A stretch of 64,000 nucleotides of DNA from Nautilus pompilius. Lineage: Eukaryota > Mollusca > Cephalopoda > Nautilida > Nautilidae. Positions 45,516 through 57,600 of this stretch are shown here, one piece after another. The notes under the pieces are model-generated. The model was not told where the DNA came from. It made no database searches and worked only from the letters and a program-made list of their open reading frames with translations. The stretch covers positions 62,001 through 126,000 of the forward strand of contig JACATO010000048.1 in assembly GCA_018389105.1 (NCBI GenBank). Reading direction: 5' to 3'. The first letter of the stretch is position 1. The number at the start of each line of letters is the position of its first letter. Both the position numbers and the translations under genes were made by a program.

Positions 45516-48500
45516 GTGTGTTGTACTTGTACAGAAAGTTGGTAAACTGAAGAATTAAAAAAAAAAAAAATTTAGGCTTGATGTTTCTTTCTGTCTGTCT
45601 ATAACAACCCTACTCAAGGAATGCCCTTGGAAGCAAAAAAAAAAAAAATATATATATATATATATGTTTTTTTCTTTTCCTGGCATTCTGAATTAGTAAA
45701 GGTTCAGATGAACAAATATGCTGGCAGTGATTAAGCAATATTGGAGAACTTAGTAGTATTGACAACAGTTGATCTTGTTTCTAAGTAAACAGCCTGCCAC
45801 ATGGAATATGGTGGAAGAATCCTCTTAACAACTGGGGTTGTAATTTGGTGGATCTCTTTCTTCCAGTCCTGTGGGAACCACCTCATTTGTGGGTTGACTG
45901 GTAGGTCCTTGTTGGGGGAGGGAGTTTGAAAAAAAAGAGAGGATTAAATGGGAATTCAGAATCAAAACTATCCACTTTATTTTCTTGTGGGAATGAAGGA
46001 AATGGGGTTTTCTCCTTGCTATCACTGCCTGCTGATTAATGGAACAGATAAGTGTAAATTACATGACCAATGCAAAAATAACACACACACACACGTATTT
46101 AATTTTATAATGGATGTGTGAATATTAAATTAACTAATCTAAAGCTGGTACATAAGATGCAGCTCTTGTCTGAAGTGAAACTGCATTTTCAAAATGTAAT
46201 TTCTTTTAACTTTGAAATTGTTTTTTTCTTTAAAACTCAGAATCTTATTAACTTTAATTTTAACCCCCAAACAAGTTTAACTAAACATTTTGGTTAGGGA
46301 ATGAGATATAACACAAAGAGGTGAAAATGATTCACACTGCATATTTGGAAGAAAAGCAATACCCATTTTAACTTGTTTATTGTTTGGCTTGAGCTACCTT
46401 TAACTTGGAATGGCCTGTTCTATTCTGTTTTCTTTTCTCTTCCAACATATATTACCTACTTTACATGTAAAATGTGGCCACTAAAGAAATATTTTGATAA
46501 AAAATAGCATAATTATATACAGGTATGAAATATGGCCATAAACTGAAAATGATTTTTCCTAAGTAATTTTGGTTGAAAAATGTTAGCAAAATAATTACAA
46601 CTTGTTTTCAATAAAAATGTGTCAGAAGTTAGTTTAACCCAATATGGAACTTAACAAGTAAAAACTTAAAACTTGTATTTGTTGCTAAGAAATTTTTGCA
46701 TATTTCACAAAGTAGACTTATTGGCTTTAAATAAAAATACTGAAGTAATTAATTATTATGAGAAACTCCTTTACGTATAATTTTCAAATATAATAGTATC
46801 AAAATGTTGATAATGTATTTAACTTAGTTATTACATACTGCATATTTGGGGGGGTTTATAATCCTTTGAACAGTCCATGATCTCTGTGTGTAAAGTCAGT
46901 TGCTTTTTATTCTCCTAATGGCTTCTTTGTTGTGAACTCAATATGTCTGCTTATTTCTATTTGTCTATCTCTTTCTCCAGATAGACAGACAGAAAATGTT
47001 TGATTATCAGAAAAGTCAAATCTTTTTGGGGTCCAGTTCTTAGCTGCTTCACTTTAGTATTTTTGCCTGTTAAGTTGCAGATCATCTAGTTAATCTTTGA
47101 AGATGCAACTGGTGACTAATTTGCCTTATTGGATTAATTTGAGTATGCTTGAATTGGATTTGTGACTGACAGGTAATGCTGGATAAAGAGAACTGACAGG
47201 TACGGATGGTATCCTTGCTGAGTACTTAACCATCATACCCTTGAGAAGGTGAAGGCTTTTTTTTTTTTGAAAAAGAATGAGAAAGTGAGAGAGAGAATGG
47301 AAAAAAGAAAACAAAAGCTGTTGCTACCTGCTGTAATTTCTGTTGGAGTTGCTGGGAGAGAGAGTTGAGTAGATGGGTAACTTGAGCCCTGTTTTGACAA
47401 TGTGCACCAGAAACTAGAGATTCAATTACTGTCCTTGACAGGATTGATATGAACCAGAGATAATATTGCCCTACTGTTTTTTATGATTGATTCCACCAAG
47501 TTCTGCTTAGATTTCAGTCTACAAATGTCAGGCATTCTAAGTATCTTACAGACTCAAAGAAAAGTCTCATATATTTGCTGCCTGTAGATTTGAATTCCTT
47601 TTACTCATAAAACTCAACCCACAACAACCCATGATTTAATTAATACTCTGGGATCTCCTTCAGTGAGGAATGTTTATCTGGTTAAACATTTCTGTCTGAA
47701 CCTTCCATGAGCCAAATTACAAAAAAGTATCATCAATTAACTTTCCACTTTTTCTTTGTATTTTTTTTTTTTTTTTCTGTGGGATCTAAACAAATTTTTT
47801 TTTTTCTTAAATTTTTAAAATTGTAATTATTGTGAACCCGTCATCATGGTTGTATCATGAACACTAAGCAGGATTGTGGTGGATAAGAGAGCTGGTATAA
47901 CATGTCACTTGTTGGTGGTCTGAAGTTTTGGTGCTAACTTCCTTCACTGGGTCCTTAAGCTGAATTCATAAATTTAACAGATTTTCTATGGATACATCCA
48001 TAAAATAAAATCCAATAACTGGAGTTCAGAAGAAATTAATGTGAAAAAATTGATTTACTTGTAATGTTTGAAAAAAAAATATATATTTGCGATTTTATTA
48101 TCTTTAAGCGGAGAGAAGAAAGTTGAGAAAACATCAAAGGAACGAGACAAAAGATAGCAAACATGTCTCATACAGAAGCTTTACTTTTATTTTTATACTT
48201 TCTCTGAAAATCACCAATGTTTTCTAACATTGCAAACTTAAGCTGACTTATTTTGTATGTATAATTACAAAGATGGATGGCTCATTTACTTGTACCTTAA
48301 AAGTCCGTTAAGTCCAAGCAACTGCTGGTACCTACACTATTTTCATTCTGACACATTGTTATGATTTCTTTCACAATTTTTGTTTGGCCATTTTCTCTTT
48401 CATCACTCTTTTCTTTGTTGTCCTTAGGAAAACAGTTGCATTTAAGATTTTAATTTTCCTCTCAACCCCCTATAAAATGTGCTTTTGATAACAATGATTA

Positions 48501-49722
48501 CATTGATGGCAAATTTTCTTCTAGTAGTTCTCCTCACAAACTCTTGCACCTTGTTGTTACCAGCGTTTTCTGCTTTACCTTCTCATTGACTTTTTGAGAC
48601 ATTTGATTTTCTTGATGTTCTGTCTGCAGCAATCATTGTTATTGAATGTTCAGTCTTGCTTGGCTACTTTTTACAGATTTTTATTCTTAAAAGTGCACCT
48701 TTCCCCTTTTTTATTTATCTTGTTTGAATAATTCTCAACTGTCTGTTGATAGTTCTGCTTCAGCCATGATCTGCTGATATTAGAAATCATGATCTTGTGC
48801 TAACTTGACATTTCATTGTCGTCTTTTAGCTTTAGTTACTGTCCCTGCTGCTTGGATATTTTGATGCCATATCCATTTTGTTTGACCTGCTTGTACTCAT
48901 TATCACTGTGCTTATTAGTGATGTCAAATAAGAGAATGATCCATTGTAAGGCATAAGATGCTATTATAGCTTTTGTTTAATATTTGCATGCTCCATTTGG
49001 GTATACATGGTTTTCTCAGCTAATCTGCTCTGATGACTGTTTAAATATAGTATTGTTGACCAGTCTTGTTTTATAGACAGGTTGCCATCGCCTATTGACT
49101 ATTGTGATGAGTTTCACTATTGTCTGTGCAGTTTTTGAGTGAACAAGTCTTTTCAATGATATCTTTATTATTTTTTTTTGTGGTAAATATTATTTTTGAC
49201 TAAATTTTCTCCATTCAACTGTTTATGTTGGCTAGCATGCTATGTGGAAAAGCTATTGGGTTCTTTTTTTTCTTAGATCAGCTACTTCTTTCATAGCATC
49301 TGATGCCTACTATTTATTATTATTATATTATTATTATTATATTATAGAAGAGGCAATTGAGGGTTTTTCAATTGCCCATGAACTCAGTTTTTATTGTTCT
49401 TGTTATTACGATAAACTACAATTATAAGTTTGGAACTGTATTATTTGTATACATTTTACAATAATATGAACAATATTAATTTAAAAAAAAAATTGTATCT
49501 TGGTGATTATTTTTGTTTTGTTTTACTGTTAGTGTGTGTGAATATGTGTACTGGAATGTTCAAATGAAACCCAGCTAAAATAGGCATCACTGTAATGGTA
49601 TTCTGTCAGATTTCATTTGAATATCCTGAGTGTGTGTTTGTGTACACACACTACATACATACACACACAGTTTTTTTTCTTTGGTTCATCCTTCTCAGGG
49701 TAAATTATTTGTTTTATTTTAG
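45516..49722 (+). other. utp15 intron, last part
   Basis: AT-rich with long homopolymers (T-runs near 47262 and 47760), an AT run (45649-45665), a CA run (46080-46093), and an ATT-rich patch (49311-49345). The minus strand at about 48330-48720 gives a lysine-rich translation with a CHQCNHC-like trio of cysteines, too short to name. A hairpin repeat lies at 49558-49621. The acceptor TTTTATTTTAG ends at 49722. Confidence 0.6.
49558..49621. repeat. hairpin repeat, copy 2
   Basis: Same ends and interior as 40644-40713, with a few differences (CCCAGCTAAAATAGGCATC here). Both copies lie in one intron, in the same orientation. Confidence 0.72.
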
Positions 49723-49777
49723 GATTATATCCGTTGTGGAAAACCAAGTGCTGCCAGTCATGACATAGTTCTTTCAG
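49723..49777 (+). CDS. utp15: utp15 exon (third WD40 blade start)
   Basis: A 55-base exon encoding DYIRCGKPSAASHDIVLSG with its last codon completed in the next exon. It matches the human segment beginning D-Y-V-R-C-G. Acceptor TTTTATTTTAG, donor GTATGT. Phases in and out agree with both neighbours, so this very short exon is well supported. Confidence 0.88.
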
Positions 49778-50090
49778 GTATGTTGTGCAGTGTTTTTGAT
49801 TTTAATCTTCCAGATGATAAATCATTCATTTGTCTTTTTTTGTTTCAGTGTCTTTTTCTGTTAGTGATATACAGATGCATTCTTAGTAAAGGTGTTTAAA
49901 TTCAAGTAATTAAGATGAAATATAATAGGCAGATAGTGATGCCAATGGAGGGAGATCAGGAATGCTTTTACAGCCTTTTTTTAAAAAGGTTTTTGCGAAA
50001 AGCTATTAATAAAAAAGTGAGTGAAAAATAAGATCCAAGCTTAATGGATGTCTAGAAAAAATGTGCATTTAATCTGTAAGAGAAAGAAAG

Positions 50091-50128
<38 letters not shown>

Positions 50129-51950
50129 TTATAAAAGGGTAAGGCTGCAGGTGGTTCTGATTTTGTCATTTAAAGGTGTTCAAAAGAGCATTTAGATAAA
50201 ATAAGCTATGCTAAACATTCTGATAAGTAATTACATCATATTGAAAGTAAAACCAAATGCATACACTAAAAAAGAGAAGGAAACAATGGAATCATTGAAT
50301 GGTTATAAAGGCAACCGCATTAATTGTGAAAAGACAACCAATGCATTAAATATATTAAATATTTATATACACATCCTGAGGTATGTTTAGCACTTGCGGA
50401 TTTTCCACAATCAAATTTATTGTAGAACTGTTGTGTTATCTAAAATGTATTTTTGACTTTAAAATTTTCTGACACAAAAACCATCAATAAGCACAGTAAT
50501 CTTAATGCTATGATGCTTTAACAGGCAAGGTAGAGGGGAGGTTAAATAGTACAGATTTATTGAATATCTTTTATTTCAGTTCTCTACTTCTGTATATTTA
50601 TTAGCTTACAACAAAATCTTATAAATTAAAAGTAATATTTTGTCCAATTCTAAATGGAAATCTGAATAAATGTTAATATTTTTACAAGTGGAACTGATTA
50701 TTATATTTATGTATATTTAGTTCATGAACATATTTTATTAGGCTGTTGAAAATGCTTTTTTAAAAAAATTGAAATGGTCTTCAACCCAATATATGAAGGA
50801 AAAATACAGAAAAGTTTAACAGCATTTGTTCTGTCACTACTATTTAATTTCTCTTGCATGACTTTTCCTTGTTTGATCTGGCTTGAGCTCTTTTGTTTTT
50901 TGATGTTACATAATCATAGAAAGCTTGCATTAGTGCACCTTAGGACATCAGGAAAGTCACTTCCTTGGGTTCTTTCCACTTGCACATGGACAGTAATAAC
51001 AACAAAGTAGAGATTTTCCAAAGCAAATGGTGGTGGTGGGGTGATGTAACTTGAGGGTGTATACAGTGGAGAAATTTTTAATATAGTTTGAGTAATGGGA
51101 TGTATGTTGAAAAATTGGAATCCAAAATATGCCACACAAACACCAAGTTAAATTAAAGATAATCAAATGTACTAATTGTAAAGAAATGTTCAAAAAGGTG
51201 TATACATTTAATCAATAATAACAAAAATATACATATGGATATAGAGTATTTCAGATTTTTTTTTTAATCAGTAAAAATCTTTTCTTTTTTTTTTTTTGTC
51301 TCAATATTATGCACATTTTACCTGAGATAAGATAGATTTCGCAATAAATACTCTTGAGACAATTGCAGTGGCAGGTCTGATAAGACATCTGGTCATGGTT
51401 GCAGTGTGCATGAAAGTTGAGAAGGTGCCCTATTTAATTTCTAAAATTCTATATGTAATAGTAAATTGTGAAAATAAAAAGAAAATGAAATTTAATATAA
51501 TTTGGAAACATTTTTATTACTAACTAATATTAGTAAATGTCATCTCTTTACAAGGACCTTAAAGCTACCCTTATATTTAGTGATTTTCCTTTGATAAGCT
51601 CTTGTTCAAAATCAAATAAAAGGATGGAAAAAAATTTTGAAAAGTTTGGTTGAAGCTTGAAGCATAAAATCAGTGCTAACAATAGTAAGATGGCTAATCC
51701 TTTCCCCTAAAAACAAGTTTTTTTTTGTGTTTTTTAAAATATTATCATAGTTACTGCTGCTATGTTAACTTTAGTCCATGGTGGTGTGGTGTGGTATGGT
51801 ATAGTAAAGTTCAAAGTCTTGGGGATGGTTAGAGACAAATGTAACAGATTTAGACATATCGTGATTTTTTCATTTTGGGAAGTTTTGTTTCTTGGTTTCT
51901 CTCTCAGTCTTTATAAGAAAAGAAAAAAAAATTGGATTGTAAGCTGGATG
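49778..51950 (+). other. utp15 intron, first part
   Basis: AT-rich with a CA microsatellite. No coding relic recognised. Confidence 0.6.
50094..50126. repeat. CA microsatellite, 33 bases
   Basis: Uninterrupted CA dinucleotides; the longest pure dinucleotide run seen in the window. Confidence 0.95.
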
Positions 51951-51958
51951 GTCTAGAT

Positions 51959-54057
51959 CATGGGTCAGCAGTTTTTCAGTCCACTTTGATTGGAAAGTCC
52001 TGGTACATAGTGTAATTTCTTCATCTGTATTTTTCCAGTCAGGTTTCTTGTGTTGGTCTGTACTTGGGTACTTTCAGTTGTACATAGGCTTCTGGTTGAT
52101 CATTTGTCACTCTGCTGCATGTAGAGAAGATAATATTTCATATGTGAAAATATCTGCATATAAAGGAATGTGGACCCTAAGGTTGAAAGCAGAGCCAAAG
52201 CAACTTTTTCAAATTGTTTAATTATAAGGAAGTGAAGCTCAGCAAGTCAAAATAAAGACCCTCTGAATTTTTTCATTAATTTCAAGTTTAATCTACAGAA
52301 TTCTAAATTTTGATGACCTCCTGTCAGCCTTTTAAATCTTTGAGTTGCATTTCAAATTGTTTACTGTTCTTCCACTGAAACAAAAACATCTAGTAATTCT
52401 TGTTGAAATGGTCAGGCTTAAAGATGAATGAAAACATATGTCCAAAATGTTGAAAATCTTGAAGCCTCTTACAAGATCCAGATTCCATTTTTGTATGAAT
52501 GAGCCAATCTTATTGACATCAACAGTGGAGCATCATGATAGGTCTTTGAGATGTGGGAAGTAGTTAAAGTTTGATATGTGAATATCCCTGGGAAGAAATC
52601 TCTAGTTTTGCAAAAAAATGCTTTCATACAGATGCAAAACTATTTGACTTGGCCCAATGCAGGTGAAGCTTAAGTTCATTTAAGTGAGATTCAATGTCAT
52701 TTGGAAACATGAGCTTCCCCAACCACTTGTAATCCAGTTCAGGATAGTTTTGCCTTTCTTTTTTTGGTTTAAAAATTCCTTGATGGAATTGAAACATTTT
52801 ACAAAGCAATTCAACACTTTGCCATGGTTAAGCCAGCAGATGGTACTATGAAGGGTAATAACATGTATAGTCCATTTTTTCCGGCAGGGTTTTGAACTCT
52901 TTCTGAATCGGAGTTGAGTGAGAAACAAGAAAATTCCTAATCATCATCATAGTAACTATCAAAGCATTGTTGGGAATTTGAAATTTTCACATGACGGCTC
53001 TTTTGGTGAACCACACAGTAAAATTTGACAATTATATACTGTTCAAGGAGCTGCAAAAATGTACCATCACTGTTTACGTGCACAATTTATGATCTTTGTG
53101 TTCAAAGTATTTGATAAAAGGCTTTAATGTCTTCAGCTTTTGTGTGCAACAGCTGCATGCAATAAAGTTCTCTTCTTTTGTCTGATTCTGAAGCATAGTA
53201 TCTTACAATAATGGCAAGATGATGAATGTCATTAGTATCAATGCTCTTGTCTAGTGTCAAGTTGAAAACCTTAATGTTTTTTGATGCCATTGTTTACTGG
53301 TCTCTGAAATCTCTTTTTTACTCCCACATTGCTCACCAGTTTTTGTGCAACTTGGAATCTCTTATTTGAGGTGAGGTCAAAGCACTCAGGGCTATTGAGA
53401 AATGCTTTTGTAAAAAATACTCTCAATAGCTTCATTTTGTAACTTGATTTTACCAGTCAATAAGCATATGCTGCTTTGATTTTCATATACCATCAGTGCT
53501 ATTTTAAATTGCATATCAGATATGTCAGAAAATGACCTTTCATGTGTGGTTTTAAAGCATCTTTGCACGCTTATGTACAACACAATAATTACAGAGCAGA
53601 AAACAAACTGCATCATCCTTCAGCATAAATTCAAATTGAGTTGTCCATGGATTGGTCAAATTATCAGTTCACAAGACAAATACACAACTGTATTATGCAA
53701 GTAAGACAGATGGAGAACCTGAACAGCAAACAATACTTATATAGAGTAGCATTGAGAAATGCCATTGACTGCTTGTATGGCCTTTATGTATAAACCTTGC
53801 AGACCTTTGGTCTTCATTGCTACATTGATTGCACTGGATCTTCAATGTTTTGGTTCACCATGGATTGTGTGTATTTGGGGGTTTGTGTGTGATGTTTGGC
53901 TTATGGTTGTTAATCATCATAGTTCATAATGTGTAGTGTTCAGCTTTTCACTTACTGGATAATATCTTAGTCTGGCTGAGCCATTATGATACTATGTAGC
54001 ATTTCAAGTGATCTCAATTAACTGGGCAATCTGCATGCCATAAGTTGACAATCCCTG
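51959..54057 (-). mobile_element. hAT transposon relic with perfect 8-bp target duplication
   Basis: GTCTAGAT flanks both sides (51951-51958 and 54058-54065) without a mismatch. The ends are CATGGGTCAGCAGTTTTT and, reversed from the right, CAGGGATTGTCAACTTAT, typical hAT inverted termini. The minus strand carries broken transposase parts in order: a central block (KVFNLTLDKSIDTNDIHHLA near 53270-53210, catalytic region) and, further on, LDYKWLGKLMFPNDIESHLN near 52730-52670, like the family W-L-x-x-L-A-Y-L-x-D-I-x-x-H-L-N. The carboxy-terminal dimerisation block is not readable. It sits in a utp15 intron, antisense to the gene. Confidence 0.88.
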
Positions 54058-54065
54058 GTCTAGAT

Positions 54066-54516
54066 AATTTGTTAAAAGTGTTTAAAGAATATCTGTAGTA
54101 GAAACAAGTTTAAAAAGGGCTAGAACTAACAATGTATTTTCCTTAGGCAAAACCAGGTTATTAAAGGGTTAAATGAATTTTTGACAGATTGGCCAGGATG
54201 TTGGATGTGGTCAGTGACTGTTGATAAAACAAATATCTTAGATCATGTGTAGTAGGAGGAGCCTCTGTCCAAAATTTGTATCTCCCTTTGTGTCCCTAAT
54301 TCTAAATAGTTTGTAGAGAGAGAGAGTGTTTTTTTTTTTTTATCACTTAACATAAAAATACATGATAGTGGATTGTTTAATTTTTTTGTTTTAAAATAGT
54401 ATTGCTAACAGTTTTTGCATACTGATTTTAAAACTGTTCTGTTACATTTAATTAATTAAATTACTTTTTGTATCATTTTGGTCAGTGGAGAAAATTTTTC
54501 TTTTTTTTTGCTGCAG
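54066..54516 (+). other. utp15 intron end
   Basis: AT-rich with a GA run near 54318 and a pyrimidine tract (TTCTTTTTTTTTGCTGCAG) leading to the acceptor at 54516. Confidence 0.75.
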
Positions 54517-54642
54517 GTGGGTATGATCACCTGGTGAAGCTATATGACACCAGAATAGATAAGAGTGTGCTAACAGTGGACCATGGCCACCCAGTTGAGA
54601 GCGTACTAATGTTTCCTTCTGGTGGCATATTTTTGTCAGCAG
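54517..54642 (+). CDS. utp15: utp15 exon (third blade end and fourth blade)
   Basis: A 126-base exon between GCTGCAG and the strong donor GTAAGT. It completes the split glycine and encodes GYDHLVKLYDTRIDKSVLTV followed by DHGHPVESVLMFPSGGIFLS. The H-G-x-P-V-E-S-V-L-x-F-P-S-G-G run is the most diagnostic UTP15 stretch in the window. It ends one base into a codon. The remaining propeller blades and the carboxy-terminal UTP15 domain were not found before base 64000, so the next intron exceeds 9 kb. Confidence 0.92.
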
Positions 54643-57600
54643 GTAAGTGCACTATAAAGCATCCTTGTTTTCAACACTTATGAATAATTAATAGTGTTTA
54701 AAAGTAGAATACTTCAGTTAGTGAAAAACAAAACAGGTTACAGTCTGTTCCTTCAGCTTTGAAAGTCTTTAAGTAAGGAATGTGTGTGCATGTTCATGCC
54801 TGTTTGATTTTTAAATAGAAAGTATGATGATTTTAATGTGTTACCCATCTGGAAAATTGGAAAAGAATGACTTCACATTTTAAATATTAACAGTTCAGAT
54901 GTTTAATAGGTTGTCTCCCTTGGATATGCTTTTGATTCTGAGTGAATTTCACTGTTTAGTTCACCAGGAACACCTTTGTCTGTTAACTTGTTTTAGTCAA
55001 AGGTGTGCACCACTACTTTAATATGTGGGCAACAGGAAAAGGTTTAAGTTAAATACTCCTAATAAGTTGTATTCACTTTTCTAACATCTTGTTATTATTT
55101 TATTTAAATTTAGTGTTTGTGTTAAAAAAAAAGGAAATCTGTAATTAGAGAAGTTTTGGGTGAAGTAAATCTTGACAAACAGCTGTGTGTAATGAAGCCC
55201 ATTTAGCTTAGTTGCTTGAGAGAAGTTAATGATTGGTGATCTGTTGCCAATTTCTGCCTGGACTCAACTGGCTAGATCCTCTTGGTTTCCTTTGTTACAG
55301 GAAAACTGTTCTCAATATATCACACTTCATACAAACTTAATTTCTGCTTGCCTATTTGCATCATAAAAGAATTCAATACCCCCCATCAAAATAAATATTG
55401 CTTTTGATCGATTATTTGTGTAGTATTCATGTTAGCTATTGGTCACTGGTCTTGGAAATGTCGTCGTTTTGCTATTTTGATGTGAAGTTTTTGTGTTTTT
55501 TTTCCCAAGGAAAGATATGAATAAGTTTTACTGCATGGTTCATCAAATGGAAGTATAAATTGTTGAAGATATTCTGGATTACAGGAATATGATCTGAAGA
55601 AATGTATTTGTGCTGCTAAGGATTTAAATAGTAACTACTTCCTTCTTTCCATCCTCTGCTTGGCAAAGCATGCTTCATAATTGAATGTGCTTTACCAAAA
55701 GATCCCTACTAGATGATCTAATTGAATGTGGGAGGAAGTTAGAAGTTTTCCCAGAAGCACTTACCCTTCAGAATAATCAAACTGCTTTAGAATATGTAAA
55801 AAGAATGGTTTACATGCAAGTCTGATCAAACTTTACTGACTCGTAGCTGGGCTGTCACATAACAAACTGTATGTCGAGCTAAATCTACCCCTTAAAACAG
55901 TATTTTGTTTAATTTAGCATCTAGTATAATTTTTCTGATTATTTGGCATTACCTGGACATTTTGTTTTTAAAGTATTTAGTGATTGTAACTGGATTTTTC
56001 CAGACAGATTATGAAATTGTAACCTTTGTTTCCGGAGAGGAAGAAATCTTTACTTTTAACAGTTAGATTCTCAACAGAAACCTTATTGATTTTTTTTAAT
56101 TTTTAAATTTCTGTTTAACTAAAATATTTCTGACAGATAAAGATATGCCAACCAAGAAAAATTACACACAAGGGATTCCAAAATTTTCTCTCGTTTTTTT
56201 TTAAATATGAAGAATGAGGAAAGATAGATTAGATGTAACTTTGCTGGTGATCTATGAAGTTTCCTAAAACAATGTGTTCGATGTGTAGATTTGTCTTTTG
56301 TTGATATACATTGTTTCTGGTTATTATATTAAAGAATTTGACTTGTGCACTTTTATCTGATTACAAAGAATGGAATATAAGCCTTTATCGGAAAAGCCTA
56401 ACATACTTTCTTAGATAGGTAAGTTTTTTTTGTTGTTGTTGTCTTTTTTTCTTCTTCAAGACAATAAATTTAAGTAGAGGAACTGATCTGAAGAACTGAT
56501 ACTGTAGTGTGAATCTTCCATTTCTTTCCAAAAAATATTGCTTATAAATGCCAGGTTTAATCTATCAGCCATCTCTGCCTTCTAACAGAATTTTAAAAGT
56601 GTTGATACCTAGATAGCTATTCCAGGTGCATGTCTCTGATTTCTTTTCCACCATAGCTATTTATTTTAACTTTATTAGCCGTTCACCTAATGACCTGTCT
56701 CACTCAACAATTTACTGGGAGAAGGAGAAAAAAACAACAACACCTCCCCCACCTCAAAAAGACTTGGCAGCTGCTAGAAGAGTTCAGCCAGGAGTCTGTA
56801 AGAAATAGATTTATGAGATCCACAATTATTTTTCTCTGCTTTTTTTTTTTTTTTTTTAGAAATTTTATTTGTTACGTCAGAAAAAAATCAACACAAAATT
56901 GATCCGTTTCATAATAATTTTAAAGGTTTATATCTGATTTAAAGATCAGGTGCGATATTATACCAAAAATCGATAAAATACATGGGAACTTTACAGAAAT
57001 TTGTGATTAGATTTTAAAACCATGGAATTTATTTTTGTTGATGTCATGATAATAAAAGCATATATGTATTTTTCAACCAGACATTGTTTTATTATTATTA
57101 TTATTATTACACTACTATTTGTACTATTGCTCTTATTTTCCTCCTTTGTCTGAAGTTGTTGTTGTTGTGTTTTTGGTACATACGTTAATACATTTTGTAG
57201 TGGAATAAGACTTAGATGAGAGATGATGCCCTTATTAATAGATGCAAATACAGCTGGTTTATCATTACTTTTAGTATACACTGCCAAGAATGTGATAGAA
57301 AGCCTTTTCTTTTCTTTTTCTTGATCCTCTAGATTTTTATTGCACTTATCTGTATGCGTTGGATGTATGCTAAAAGACTAAGCAATTTTTGAAAATATAA
57401 TCTGCCTCAATCAACTGAACTGCAAAAATGCTTTATGCTTATTGTTAACCATCATAAATAATCTTAGCCTGGAAGTATGTTGCAAAGTATTTCACTTTAC
57501 TGAAAATAATGGTTGTTTAAGGGAAAAAAAGAAAACTTAGGCACAGAAATTGTGAAAAAGACATGAAAGTAAAAGAAAATAATAGTGATCAAATTACGCT

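Noticed and set aside
48330..48720. minus-strand lysine-rich stretch with CHQCNHC
   Set aside because: The cysteines do not complete any zinc-binding pattern I can name and the frame is short.
50094..50126. regular repeat considered as a CRISPR-like array
   Set aside because: It is a plain CA microsatellite in a eukaryotic intron, with no spacers.
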